Below, piece after piece: positions 17,257-25,918 of a stretch of 50,872 nt of DNA (the first letter of the stretch is position 1; each line of letters opens with the position of its first letter). A program made the position numbers and the translations under genes. Source of the stretch: Peptostreptococcaceae bacterium (GTDB taxonomy: Bacteria > Bacillota > Clostridia > Peptostreptococcales > Acidaminobacteraceae); contig JAMOQG010000062.1 in NCBI GenBank assembly GCA_027064135.1, positions 1-50,872 on the forward strand. Direction: 5' to 3'. The notes under the pieces are model-generated. The model was not told the origin of the DNA. It was given only the letters and a program-made list of their open reading frames with translations, and did no database searches.

Positions 17257-18438
17257 ATGGTAAATAGAGTTGTAATATTTGTATTAGATAGTGTAGGTGT
17301 AGGTGAATTGCCTGATGCAAAAGAATTTGGAGATGTTAATGTAAATACTTTAGGACATATTGCTGAGAATGCAGAAAATTTTAAAATTGAAAATATGATT
17401 AAATTAGGTGTTGGAAATCTTCCAGGACTTGATGCAATACCTGGGTGTGAAAATCCAATAGGTGCATATGGAAGATTAAAGGAATTCTCTAATGGAAAAG
17501 ATACAACTACCGGACATTGGGAAATTGCAGGGCTTCATAATACTGAGCCATTTAAAACTTTTCCGAATGGATTTCCAGATTTTATAATTGAAGAATTTGA
17601 AAGAAAAACTGGTAGAAAAGTTATATGTAATAGGCCAGCATCTGGAACAGCAATTTTAGAAGAGCTTGGTGAAGAACATATGAAAACTGGCGATTTAATT
17701 GTGTATACTTCTGCGGATAGTGTTTTTCAAGTTGCAGCACATGAAGATATAGTTCCTATTGAAGAATTATATGATATTTGTTTAATTGCAAGAAAAATGT
17801 TAATGGGTGAAAATCAAGTTGCAAGAGTAATTGCAAGACCGTTTATTGGAAAAGATAAAAACAGTTTTGAAAGAACTCCAAATAGACATGATTATTCAAT
17901 AAAGCCTTTTGGAAAAACTGTACTTGATTTTGCAAAAGAAAAGGGATTAGATGTCGAAGCTGTTGGAAAAATTGTTGATATTTTTGATGGTGAAGGTATT
18001 ACAAAATCAGACCACACTGTCAGCAATATGGATGGTATTGATAAAACAATTGAATATTTAAAAAGAGATACAAAAGGTATTATATTTACAAATTTAGTTG
18101 ATTTTGATGCTAAATTTGGACATAGGAGAAATGTAAAAGGTTATCAAAACGCTTTGGAAGAATTTGATGCAAGAGTTCCTGAAATATTAGGTGCTTTAAA
18201 AGATGATGATATAATAATTTTTACTGCTGATCATGGAAATGACCCGACATACACAGGTACTGATCATACAAGAGAACATATACCAGCGCTTATATATGGA
18301 AAACAAGTAATAGCAGGAGCAAATATTGGTACTAGAAATAGTTTTGCAGACATTGCAAAAACTATTGCAGATATTTTGGATATAGATGGTGTTGAAAACG
18401 GAGAAAGTTTTAAGAATTTAATTTTAAAAAGGGGATAA
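17257..18438 (+). CDS. deoB: Phosphopentomutase
   Basis: Mn2+-dependent enzyme of the alkaline phosphatase superfamily interconverting ribose- or deoxyribose-1- and 5-phosphates. Metal site motifs LDSVGVGELPDA near the start, TTTGHWE near 86, and the late DHGNDPTYTGTDHTREHIP are all present. Length 393 aa is standard. Strong AAGGAGG precedes the ATG. Operon with punA (two bases downstream) and pdp gives complete nucleoside catabolism to pentose phosphates. Confidence 0.96.
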   Translation: MVNRVVIFVLDSVGVGELPDAKEFGDVNVNTLGHIAENAENFKIENMIKLGVGNLPGLDAIPGCENPIGAYGRLKEFSNGKDTTTGHWEIAGLHNTEPFKTFPNGFPDFIIEEFERKTGRKVICNRPASGTAILEELGEEHMKTGDLIVYTSADSVFQVAAHEDIVPIEELYDICLIARKMLMGENQVARVIARPFIGKDKNSFERTPNRHDYSIKPFGKTVLDFAKEKGLDVEAVGKIVDIFDGEGITKSDHTVSNMDGIDKTIEYLKRDTKGIIFTNLVDFDAKFGHRRNVKGYQNALEEFDARVPEILGALKDDDIIIFTADHGNDPTYTGTDHTREHIPALIYGKQVIAGANIGTRNSFADIAKTIADILDIDGVENGESFKNLILKRG

Positions 18439-18440
18439 TA

Positions 18441-19262
18441 ATGAATGATATGTTAAAAAAAATAGAAGAAGCAAAAGAATATTTAAAAACTCGTTTAAAT
18501 TCTAAGCCTGAAATTGGTTTAATATTAGGTTCTGGTCTTGGTGTAATGGCAAATGAAATAGAAAATCCAACAATTATAAAATATGATGATGTGCCATATT
18601 TTCTCAAGTCTACTGTAGAAGGACATGCAGGTCAATTTGTAGTTGGCCAATTAAATGGTAAAGAAGTAATTGCTATGCAAGGAAGATTTCATTTCTATGA
18701 AGGTTATTCAATGAAAGAAATTACTTTTCCAGTAAGATTAATGAAAGCTATTGGAGTTGAAAAATTAATTTTAACAAATGCTGCAGGTGGAGTAAATACA
18801 AATTATAAGCCTGGTGATTTAATGGTAATCAGTGATCATATTAATTTCTCAGGAGACAATCCTCTAATGGGAGCTAATTACAACGAGCTTGGTGCAAGGT
18901 TCCCTGATGCATCAAATATTTATAAAAAAGAAATTAGATTAAAAATAAAAGAAGTTGCAAAATCATTAAGCATAGGAATACAAGAAGGTGTATATATGTT
19001 TAATACAGGACCGGTTTATGAAACACCTGCAGAAATTCGAATGGCTAGAGTTCTTGGTGCAGATGCAGTTGGAATGTCTACTGCTCCTGAAGCAATCGTT
19101 GCTGCGCATGCTGGAATGGAAGTAGCAGGTATTTCTTGTATTACAAACATGGCAGCTGGTATTTTAGATCAACCTTTAAATCATGAAGAAGTTATTGAAA
19201 CTGCAGACAAAGTAAGAAATGAATTCGTTAAATTGGTTAACGGAATAATTGAAGTTATGTAG
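18441..19262 (+). CDS. punA: Purine nucleoside phosphorylase
   Basis: Trimeric PNP that splits guanosine/inosine to base and ribose-1-phosphate. Motifs: LGSGLGVMA for phosphate, EGHAGQFVVGQL, MQGRFHFYEGY, LTNAAGGVN, and the GPVYETPAEIRM and GADAVGMSTAPEAIVA purine-site segments. Length 273 aa is typical. Feeds DeoB directly. Confidence 0.95.
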   Translation: MNDMLKKIEEAKEYLKTRLNSKPEIGLILGSGLGVMANEIENPTIIKYDDVPYFLKSTVEGHAGQFVVGQLNGKEVIAMQGRFHFYEGYSMKEITFPVRLMKAIGVEKLILTNAAGGVNTNYKPGDLMVISDHINFSGDNPLMGANYNELGARFPDASNIYKKEIRLKIKEVAKSLSIGIQEGVYMFNTGPVYETPAEIRMARVLGADAVGMSTAPEAIVAAHAGMEVAGISCITNMAAGILDQPLNHEEVIETADKVRNEFVKLVNGIIEVM

Positions 19263-19270
19263 GTGATGTT

Positions 19271-20599
19271 ATGAGAATGTATGACTTAATAATAAAAAAA
19301 AGAAATGGTGAAGAATTAAGTACTGAAGAAATAAATTATTTTATAGAAAAATATACTTCAGGTGATGTTGAAGATTACCAAGCATCAGCACTTTTAATGG
19401 CGATTTTCTTTAAAAAAATGAATATGAGAGAAACAGTTGATTTGACAAAAGCAATGATGCATTCAGGTGATGTTATAGATTTAACTGCTATTGAAGGTAT
19501 TAAAGTGGATAAGCATTCAACTGGTGGAGTTGGTGATACAACAACTTTAGTATTAGCACCTCTTATTGCTTCATGTGGTGTTCCAGTAGCTAAAATGTCT
19601 GGAAGAGGTTTAGGCCATACAGGTGGAACGCTAGATAAGTTGGAATCAATTAAAGATTTTAGAATTGGACTATCTATTGATGAGTTTACTAATAATGTAA
19701 ATAACAATAAAATAGCTGTTGTTGGGCAAACAAAAAATATTGCTCCTGCTGATAAAAAATTATATGCATTAAGAGATGTAACTGGTACTGTTGACAATAT
19801 TAGTTTAATTGCTTCAAGTATTATGAGTAAAAAACTTGCTTCCGGTGCAGATGCAATTGTGCTTGATGTAAAAGTTGGTTCTGGAGCATTTATTCACGAT
19901 ATAGAAGGAGCAAAAGAATTAAGTAAAACTATGGTGGAAATTGGAAGTTTAATGGGAAGAAATACAATAGCCTTAATTACTGATATGGACCAGCCTTTAG
20001 GATATGCAATAGGTAATTCTTTAGAAGTTATTGAAGCAATTGATACTTTAAATAATAAAGGACCAAAAGATCTTACTGAACTTTGTTTAAATCTAGGTGG
20101 CAAAATGTTATTATTAGCTGGTAGAGTTAAAACTTTTGAAGAGGGCGAGAAACTTCTAATTGAAAAAATTGAAAGTGGAGAAGCTTTTGAAAAATTTAAA
20201 GAGTTTGTAAGTATTCAAGGCGGAGATGTATCTGTTATTGAAAATATTGATTTACTTCCTAAATCTAAAAATATTTATGAAGTGAAATCAGATGTTGACG
20301 GTTATATTGAGAAAATGATTGCAGATGAAATTGGTATATGTGCTATGATGCTAGGAGCTGGAAGGGAAACAAAAGAAAGTGATATTGATTTATCAGCTGG
20401 AATATTAATAAGGAAGAAAGTTGGAGATGAAGTTAAAAAAGGTGATATAATTGCAGTTTTCCATACTAATAAAGATGAAGAAGTAATAAAAACTGTAGAA
20501 AACAGATTCTTTAAAAACATTACTATTTCAAAAAATAAAGTAAGCGAGAAAAAACTTATAAAAGCTGTTGTTACAATGGATGGTATAGATGAGTTTTAA
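19271..20599 (+). CDS. pdp: Pyrimidine-nucleoside phosphorylase
   Basis: Thymidine/uridine phosphorylase family member (442 aa). Phosphate and substrate motifs KHSTGGVGDTTTL, MSGRGLGHTGGTLDKLES and KLASGADAIVLDVKVGSGAF are intact; the C-terminal lid domain contains AVFHTNKDE. Last gene of the salvage operon and followed by a terminator. The long antisense frames inside it are shadows. Confidence 0.95.
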   Translation: MRMYDLIIKKRNGEELSTEEINYFIEKYTSGDVEDYQASALLMAIFFKKMNMRETVDLTKAMMHSGDVIDLTAIEGIKVDKHSTGGVGDTTTLVLAPLIASCGVPVAKMSGRGLGHTGGTLDKLESIKDFRIGLSIDEFTNNVNNNKIAVVGQTKNIAPADKKLYALRDVTGTVDNISLIASSIMSKKLASGADAIVLDVKVGSGAFIHDIEGAKELSKTMVEIGSLMGRNTIALITDMDQPLGYAIGNSLEVIEAIDTLNNKGPKDLTELCLNLGGKMLLLAGRVKTFEEGEKLLIEKIESGEAFEKFKEFVSIQGGDVSVIENIDLLPKSKNIYEVKSDVDGYIEKMIADEIGICAMMLGAGRETKESDIDLSAGILIRKKVGDEVKKGDIIAVFHTNKDEEVIKTVENRFFKNITISKNKVSEKKLIKAVVTMDGIDEF

Positions 20600-20602
20600 A
20601 TT

Positions 20603-20635
20603 AAAAAATCTTCATTAATTTGGAGATTTTTTATT
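20603..20635 (+). terminator. Rho-independent terminator after pdp
   Basis: AAAAAATCT pairs with AGATTTTTT across a 12-base loop, the last arm providing the T-tract. Confidence 0.75.
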
Positions 20636-20649
20636 GTAGAATTTCAAAC

Positions 20650-20669
20650 TTGTGATAAAATATTCACAA
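20650..20669. promoter_or_regulatory. Inverted repeat upstream of lipoprotein gene
   Basis: TTGTGA and TCACAA separated by eight A/T bases. It is two bases longer than a Rex site (N6) but similar in style. The right half overlaps a possible -35 (TTCACA) 18 bases before TACTAT. May be an operator. Confidence 0.35.
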
Positions 20670-20736
20670 TAAAACAATTGTATAGATACTATATTTATGT
20701 TAATATTATCTTATGATTAAAAAAGGAGAAAAAATT

Positions 20737-21885
20737 ATGAAAAAGAAAATATTTGCAATAGTATTTATTGGTGTTCTAGTATTAAGTATGGTAGGCTGTG
20801 GAGATAAGTTTGATTATGAAAAAGAGATGGATGAAGCGATGCTTCTTATGCAAAATGCAAAAACAACAGAAACAACATCTACTATAAAATTTGGCGATAA
20901 CCTTGATACTAAAATATTAGAATTAGCCAAATTAGATACAGAAAACAAATTAACAATTGAAGATATTCAAAAAGCAACACAAATATTAGCAAATATGGAT
21001 TTAAAATTTCATCAAAAAGTGGATATGGAAAAAATGATAATGGATATGAATATGGCAGTTAATTATGAAGATTTAAATTTTGTAGCAATAGATATGTTTT
21101 TAAATGATAATTATATTTATTTTAATGAACCAAATCTATTAAAACAAGGTGTTATTGTAAAATTTGATTTTTTAAGTGAAATGTTAGCTGAGCAAGGTGG
21201 ATTAGATCAAACATTAGATTTTCCTAAATATATAAAAGATCAGACAATTTCACAGCAAAAGAAAGCTAAAGAGTTTTATCCTATTATTGATAGGATTGTA
21301 AATGAAAATACTAAAGAGCCAGAAGTTATTGAATCTAATATTAATTTTGAGGAAAAAGAAATTAAAACTAATGAAGTGAAATATACTATGACTTATAGAG
21401 AAGCTCTTGAACTAGTAAAAGTGTTTTTAAATGATGAAGAATTTATTTCTAAATTAAACGAATTAATGAATTTGCAATATGAAAATATGAAAAGTTTTAG
21501 TAATACTGAAATGTTAGATTATGATACTTATTTAGAAGAATTTAATTCAAGTTTGAAAGAAATTGAAACAGAAATCGATAAAGTACTTACGTCAGAAGAT
21601 GAAAACAGTAAATTATTAGATAATTATAATTTAGTTGTTTCATATTATTTTAAAGACGGTTTAAAAAGAGTGAAATTTGATTTTGACTTTATTACTATAA
21701 GTGAAGATTATAATTCAATAAATGAAGAATTAACTTTCAATATTCCTGATGAAACTACAAATTATGTAGTTGAAGATCAAATGAGTTTATTCGGCGTTGC
21801 AGGATTAATTAATAATGAAAGATTTGAAGAATTGAAGAATCATAAATTATTAAAAGATTTAGAAGAATTACAAAAATTAAAGTAA
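20737..21885 (+). CDS. Putative lipoprotein of unknown function
   Basis: A 382-aa exported protein with a short basic N-terminus (MKKK), hydrophobic core and lipobox LSMVGC, so it should be lipidated at the Cys near residue 20. The mature part has a repeated helix/strand pattern, with segments such as TTSTIKFGDNLDT, NMAVNYEDLNFVAIDMFLNDNYIYFNEPN and TMTYREALELVKVFL; it resembles LppX/LprG-like or YhcN-type bag proteins only in general shape. I do not recognise the family. ATG 20737 is chosen over an upstream in-frame ATG because AAAGGAGAAA precedes it and the lipobox then sits at the right distance. It stands alone between a terminator and the next gene. Confidence 0.75.
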   Translation: MKKKIFAIVFIGVLVLSMVGCGDKFDYEKEMDEAMLLMQNAKTTETTSTIKFGDNLDTKILELAKLDTENKLTIEDIQKATQILANMDLKFHQKVDMEKMIMDMNMAVNYEDLNFVAIDMFLNDNYIYFNEPNLLKQGVIVKFDFLSEMLAEQGGLDQTLDFPKYIKDQTISQQKKAKEFYPIIDRIVNENTKEPEVIESNINFEEKEIKTNEVKYTMTYREALELVKVFLNDEEFISKLNELMNLQYENMKSFSNTEMLDYDTYLEEFNSSLKEIETEIDKVLTSEDENSKLLDNYNLVVSYYFKDGLKRVKFDFDFITISEDYNSINEELTFNIPDETTNYVVEDQMSLFGVAGLINNERFEELKNHKLLKDLEELQKLK

Positions 21886-21898
21886 AAGAAAACTAATA

Positions 21899-21944
21899 TT
21901 TACTTTTATAATTTATAGTTATATAATTAACTCATAGGTGAGTT
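21899..21944 (+). promoter_or_regulatory. Promoter plus small inverted repeat before small helical gene
   Basis: TTTACT, 17 bases, perfect TATAAT (21922-21927). Two bases later lies AACTCA-TAGG-TGAGTT (21929-21944), a short perfect inverted repeat at the probable transcription start. It could be an operator or a 5' stabilising hairpin. Confidence 0.45.
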
Positions 21945-21977
21945 GTCAGATAAAATATTAGAAAGGCTGGTGAGTTT

Positions 21978-22250
21978 ATGGGTTTTATGGATAAAGTGAA
22001 AAAAGGGCTTGATAGTGCTGTAGATGGTGCAAAAGTTGCTGGTGGCATGGCAATTATTAAGAAAAACATTGAACAGGCTAAATTAAAGAAAAACAAGAAA
22101 ATTAAGGAAATGGGTGAATTAGTTTATAACAATAAAGAAGCGTTTGTTGAAAATGAATTTTTAGCTCAAAACTTAACAGAATTAGAAGATATTGATGAAG
22201 AATTAGTAAAATTAGAAAATGATTTAAAAGAAGAAGGTTCAAAATTTTAG
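21978..22250 (+). CDS. Small charged helical protein, unknown function
   Basis: 90 residues, beginning MGFMDKVKKGLDSAVDGAKVAGG and continuing as almost pure charged helix (IKKNIEQAKLKKNKKIKEMGELVY) with an acidic C-terminal helix predicted to be coiled coil. No signal peptide or cysteine. The first 25 residues could be an amphipathic membrane-surface helix. I do not recognise a named family. It has its own promoter candidate and its own terminator, so it is a monocistronic unit. AAAGGCTGGTGAG precedes the ATG. Confidence 0.75.
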   Translation: MGFMDKVKKGLDSAVDGAKVAGGMAIIKKNIEQAKLKKNKKIKEMGELVYNNKEAFVENEFLAQNLTELEDIDEELVKLENDLKEEGSKF

Positions 22251-22258
22251 TGAAATTG

Positions 22259-22292
22259 AAATGAATTGCTTTTTAAAGCAATTCATTTTTAA
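22259..22292 (+). terminator. Rho-independent terminator after small helical gene
   Basis: Perfect hairpin ATGAATTGCTTT-TT-AAAGCAATTCAT extended by A-T pairs and followed by TTTT. Strong. Confidence 0.85.
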
Positions 22293-22330
22293 ATTTTCAC
22301 GTAAATTATAAACTATTTAATGGTGATAAT

Positions 22331-23080
22331 ATGAATTATACTTATAAACTTAATGAATTTGAAGGACCTTTGGATTTACTTTTAGCTTTGATAGCTAAGC
22401 ATGAAGTTGAAATTACTGAAATACCAATTTTAGAAATAACTGAACAATATTTAGATTATATTTCTAAAATGGATGAAGTTGATATAGAAATATCAAGCGA
22501 ATTTATTTTAATGGCATCAGAACTATTGGAAATTAAATCAAAAATGCTATTGCCTGATCCGATATTTGAGGGTGATGAATTTAAAGATGCTAGTAATAAC
22601 CCAATGGAATCACTAGTTTCTAAATTATTAGAATATAAGATGTATAAAAACGCAGCTGGCCTCTTAGAGGAAAGGTATAATGACTTTGGAAGAATTTACT
22701 TTAAAACACAGGAAGATTTAACTCCATTTATTAAAAAGGTTCCAATTGAAGAGTTGAATAAAAATCTAGAAAAGGATCTAATTGTAAATGCAATAAAAAG
22801 AGTACTTAAAAATATAGATAAGACTGATAGGAAACGTGAAAATTATTTTGAAACAGTTAAAAGAGAAGTATTTACTGTAGAAGATAAAATAGCGTATATT
22901 GAAGAAAAACTTCAGAAAGAAGCTAGAATAAATTTTGTTTCATTATTTAGTGAAAGAATTGTGAAAAATGAAGTTATAGTAACGTTTATGGCGTTACTCG
23001 AACTCCTTAAGTTAAATATTATTACTGTGGTACAAGAATATCATTTTGATGATATTATAATTGAAAGAAGAGGTGAATAA
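22331..23080 (+). CDS. scpA: Segregation and condensation protein A (kleisin)
   Basis: Kleisin subunit that bridges the SMC heads with ScpB for chromosome compaction and segregation. N-terminal motif FEGPLDLLLALIAKHEVEITEIPI and AsELLEIKSKMLLP-type segment (ASELLEIKSKMLLPDP) are diagnostic; the C-terminal winged helix ends EYHFDDIIIERR. Length 249 aa is normal. Overlaps scpB by one base. Confidence 0.95.
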   Translation: MNYTYKLNEFEGPLDLLLALIAKHEVEITEIPILEITEQYLDYISKMDEVDIEISSEFILMASELLEIKSKMLLPDPIFEGDEFKDASNNPMESLVSKLLEYKMYKNAAGLLEERYNDFGRIYFKTQEDLTPFIKKVPIEELNKNLEKDLIVNAIKRVLKNIDKTDRKRENYFETVKREVFTVEDKIAYIEEKLQKEARINFVSLFSERIVKNEVIVTFMALLELLKLNIITVVQEYHFDDIIIERRGE

Positions 23081-23649
23081 TGCAAAATAAAGAGATAAAG
23101 TCAATAATTGAATCGCTTTTATTTGTATATTCTGAACCTATAAGTATATATAGATTAGCTAAGACTATTGATGTGGAAAAAAACGATATTGACTTTTGTT
23201 TAAAAGAGCTAAATCAGGATTATATTAAAAACGATAGAGGGATAAGATTAATTGAAGTAAATAATAAATATCAACTTGGATCAAGTAAAAAAAATCATAA
23301 ATATATTGAAGAATTTTGTAAAAAAAGTACATCAAAAGGATTGTCTGAATCTTCATTGGAAGTTTTAGCAATAATTGCATATAAGCAACCAGTGACTAGA
23401 ATAGATATTGAAAGCATTAGAGGTGTTAGATCAGGAAATCTAATAACTAATTTATTAAATCGAGATTTAATATACATATCTGGTAGACTTGAGACAATTG
23501 GAACTCCAAATACATATTCAACTACAGAAATGTTTTTAAAAGGTTTTGGTTTTGAAAGTATTAAGGATTTACCTAAAATTGATGATTTTCATAATTTTGA
23601 ATTTTTATCATCTTTTAATTTAAAAAAAGGAGAAGATGAAAATGATTAG
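23080..23649 (+). CDS. scpB: Segregation and condensation protein B
   Basis: Double winged-helix partner of ScpA in the SMC complex. Typical segments: IESLLFVYSEPISIYRLAKTI, GLSESSLEVLAIIAYKQPVTRIDIESIRGV and LIYISGRLETIGTPNTYSTTEMFLKGFG. Length 189 aa. AGAGGTGAATA precedes the start. Its 3' end overlaps the following gene. Confidence 0.95.
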   Translation: MQNKEIKSIIESLLFVYSEPISIYRLAKTIDVEKNDIDFCLKELNQDYIKNDRGIRLIEVNNKYQLGSSKKNHKYIEEFCKKSTSKGLSESSLEVLAIIAYKQPVTRIDIESIRGVRSGNLITNLLNRDLIYISGRLETIGTPNTYSTTEMFLKGFGFESIKDLPKIDDFHNFEFLSSFNLKKGEDEND

Positions 23650-24106
23650 TATAAAGCAGATAATAAATGATGATTTGATTAATATAGATAAAATTATAAA
23701 AAAATACGATTTAGATAGAGAGTATCTTAATAATCATATTAAAACTACTTTGATTATGCGCGAAAATAATAAAATAATTGGTTTGTCAATTTATGAAAAT
23801 ATAGAAAATGAATTTGGTTTAATTACTTTTATGGGCTATGATATTCCTTTTCTAGATATTAATTATAGAGATGGTCTCTATCGATCAACATTAAATCATA
23901 TGTTAGTAAATGATATTGATTTTGGAACTATATTAGTTACAAATGAAAATTATGAATTTTATAGAAAATTAGATATTAAAGAACTAGATAAAGAGGAATT
24001 TATTAAATTGAAAATGTTTAATAAAAATAATCAAGAAGCAATATCTGCTTTTAAAGTGGAAATTGATTCGTTCTTTAATAGACCTTGTTCAAGTTCAAGT
24101 AAATAG
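23642..24106 (+). CDS. GNAT-like protein of unknown function
   Basis: 154 residues with the strand/helix order of an N-acetyltransferase: TTLIMRENNKIIGLSIYENI, ENEFGLITFMGYDIPF, RDGLYRSTLNHML, then ILVTNENYEFYRKLDI resembling the last GNAT strands. The usual acetyl-CoA R/QxxGxG/A loop appears degraded, so activity is doubtful. The C-terminus SFFNRPCSSSSK is cysteine/serine-rich. It overlaps scpB and is followed by a terminator. ATG 23642 gives better spacing from AAGGAG than ATG 23636. Assignment is tentative. Confidence 0.6.
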   Translation: MISIKQIINDDLINIDKIIKKYDLDREYLNNHIKTTLIMRENNKIIGLSIYENIENEFGLITFMGYDIPFLDINYRDGLYRSTLNHMLVNDIDFGTILVTNENYEFYRKLDIKELDKEEFIKLKMFNKNNQEAISAFKVEIDSFFNRPCSSSSK

Positions 24107-24131
24107 AGATAGCCTATGCTATCTTTTTTTG
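24107..24131 (+). terminator. Rho-independent terminator after scpAB operon
   Basis: AGATAGC-CTAT-GCTATCT followed by TTTTTTT. Compact and strong. Confidence 0.88.
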
Positions 24132-24152
24132 TATATTATAGGAGATGATGGA

Positions 24153-25073
24153 ATGATAGATTTACATTGCGATACTATTTCGGTTTTAGAAAAATTAGGA
24201 AATGGCATAAACTTAAAGAAAAACAATTTTAGTGTTGATATTGAAAAATTAAAAGAGAACGGTTCAATGGCTCAATTCTTTGCTCTTTTCGTAAAATTAG
24301 ACGAGCATGAAAATCCATGGAATCATTTTGAAAATTTATTTGCTAGATTTGAAAAAGAAATAAAAGAAAATAAAAATGAAATTATACATGTAAGAAGTTT
24401 TAAAGAAATGAAAAAAAATAAAAAAATTTCTGCTTTTCTTACAGTTGAAGAGGGTGGAATAATAGGAAATGATATAGAAAAGCTTAGTGAATTATATGAA
24501 TTAGGTATTAGACTTATTACTTTAACATGGAATTTTAAAAATTCAATAGGTCATCCTAATTTAAAAGGATTCCATGATAAAGGATTAACTGATTTCGGAA
24601 AAAATGTTGTTGAAATGATGAATGATAAAGGAATTATAATAGATGTTTCTCATTTATCAGATAAAGGCTTTTATGATGTAAATGAAATATCAAAAAAACC
24701 TTTTATAGCAAGTCATTCGAATGCTAGAGAAATAGCAAATAATCCAAGAAATCTAACTGATGATATGTTAAAAATATTAGGTAATAAAGGTGGAATAACA
24801 GGTCTTAATTTTTGTCCTCCATTTATAGATAAAAGTAATGTTTCGTCTATAGATTACATGATTAAACATATAAATCATATAGTTAATGTTGCTGGTATTG
24901 AATCAATGGCTATTGGTACTGATTTTGATGGTATTCATGGAAATCTTGAAATTAAAGATATTTCTAAGATGTATTTACTAAAAGATAGATTAATGAAAGA
25001 AGGATATTCTGAAGATAAAATTGATAAGATTTGGTATAAGAACGCTGAGAGAATAATTAAAGAAATTTTATAA
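24153..25073 (+). CDS. Membrane dipeptidase-type (M19) metallopeptidase
   Basis: Zinc dipeptidase of the M19 (renal dipeptidase) amidohydrolase family, 306 aa. Metal ligands: HCD at residues 5-7 (IDLHCDTIS), the bridging Glu in LTVEEGG, His in DVSHLS and His in FIASHSNAREIA; IGTDFDG completes the site. No signal peptide, so cytoplasmic. ATG 24153 follows AGGAGATGA and gives the family N-terminus; the longer upstream in-frame start crosses the scpAB terminator and was rejected. Confidence 0.9.
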   Translation: MIDLHCDTISVLEKLGNGINLKKNNFSVDIEKLKENGSMAQFFALFVKLDEHENPWNHFENLFARFEKEIKENKNEIIHVRSFKEMKKNKKISAFLTVEEGGIIGNDIEKLSELYELGIRLITLTWNFKNSIGHPNLKGFHDKGLTDFGKNVVEMMNDKGIIIDVSHLSDKGFYDVNEISKKPFIASHSNAREIANNPRNLTDDMLKILGNKGGITGLNFCPPFIDKSNVSSIDYMIKHINHIVNVAGIESMAIGTDFDGIHGNLEIKDISKMYLLKDRLMKEGYSEDKIDKIWYKNAERIIKEIL

Positions 25074-25080
25074 CATTATA

Positions 25081-25132
25081 TGAGAATAGTTATCAATTAA
25101 TAATTGACATTGATTCTCACTAGTTGTATAAT
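25081..25132 (+). promoter_or_regulatory. Consensus promoter with 7-1-7 palindrome for the Fur-family gene
   Basis: Perfect sigma-70-type promoter: TTGACA (25104-25109), 17 bases, TATAAT (25127-25132). A perfect 7-1-7 palindrome TCAATTA-A-TAATTGA (25093-25107) overlaps the -35; this is the format of Fur/PerR/Zur boxes. An outer inverted repeat TGAGAAT (25081-25087) / ATTCTCA (25113-25119) brackets it. Autoregulation by the Fur-family product is inferred. Confidence 0.8.
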
Positions 25133-25161
25133 GGGTATATGTTAAAAAGGAGGTTGATAAT

Positions 25162-25623
25162 TTGGATAGCAAAATTGAAAAAGAAATTGTAATTAAAAGA
25201 TTAAAGGATAAAGGATATTTACTAACTTCTCAAAGAGAATATATCCTGAATTTAATAATTAAAAATGATAATCACTTAACAATTAAAGATATTTGTCATC
25301 TTGTTGAAGATCCTACTATTGGTCAATCAACAGTTTATAGAGCGATAAAACTTTTTTTAAGTCTGGACATTTTAAGAAAAATTAACTTTGGAGATAATGA
25401 TTATTATGAACTTTCTTTAGAAAACAAACATAATCACCATCATTTGATATGTTCTGAATGTGGAAAAATAATTGAAGTTGGATTTGATTATTTAGAGGAT
25501 TTAGAAAAGAAAATTTATGAAGATTATGGATTTATTGTAAAGAACCATACTTTAAGATTTTGTGGTATTTGCAAGGAATGCGAAATGAAAAGGAGTGCTG
25601 ATGCCAAGACCTACGAAAAATAG
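25162..25623 (+). CDS. Fur-family metalloregulator
   Basis: Winged-helix metalloregulator, 153 aa. DNA-binding helix region QREYILNLIIK and GQSTVYRAIKLFLSLDIL is followed by the dimerisation domain with KHNHHHLICSECGKI (Cys 97/100, His cluster) and FCGICKEC (Cys 134, 137 and 140), giving the structural Zn site. Which of Fur, PerR or Zur it is cannot be read; the palindrome upstream is not a textbook Zur or PerR box. Start codon TTG after AGGAGGTTGATAA. It overlaps the DUF134 gene and leads a cofactor/ferredoxin ATPase operon, so it may tune that operon to metal supply. Confidence 0.9.
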   Translation: MDSKIEKEIVIKRLKDKGYLLTSQREYILNLIIKNDNHLTIKDICHLVEDPTIGQSTVYRAIKLFLSLDILRKINFGDNDYYELSLENKHNHHHLICSECGKIIEVGFDYLEDLEKKIYEDYGFIVKNHTLRFCGICKECEMKRSADAKTYEK

Positions 25624-25906
25624 ATGTATTGGAAGTCGTCCTTTATATAAGAGATATGGCCCTAAAGGCTACAAAGGCGTAGAAAAAATACTACTTAAAT
25701 TAGATGAGTATGAAAGTATACGTTTAATGGATATTGAAAATCTGACTCAGGAAGAATGCGCAAAAAAAATGCAGGTTGGAAGAAGTACTTTTCAGCGGAT
25801 TTACAAATCAGCAAGAAAAAAAATTGCTGAGAGCATTATATTAAATAAAGATTTAATTTTTTCTGATGAGGAAAATAATATAATTTATGAAAAACATGAA
25901 AATTAA
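25601..25906 (+). CDS. DUF134-family helix-turn-helix protein
   Basis: Small DUF134 protein (101 aa): MPRPTKNRCIGSRP, then LLKLDEYESIRLMDIENLTQEECAKKMQVGRSTFQRIYKSARKKIAESI, a sigma-70 region 4-like helix-turn-helix. Members recur beside NifX/NifB-type proteins and MinD-like ferredoxin ATPases in anaerobes, exactly as here, and are presumed local transcription regulators. ATG 25601 follows AAAAGGAG; its start overlaps the Fur-family gene. Confidence 0.88.
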   Translation: MPRPTKNRCIGSRPLYKRYGPKGYKGVEKILLKLDEYESIRLMDIENLTQEECAKKMQVGRSTFQRIYKSARKKIAESIILNKDLIFSDEENNIIYEKHEN

Positions 25907-25918
25907 AAGGAGAAAATA

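Noticed and set aside
19375-19797. 140-residue minus-strand frame
   Set aside because: Antisense shadow of the well-conserved pdp coding sequence.
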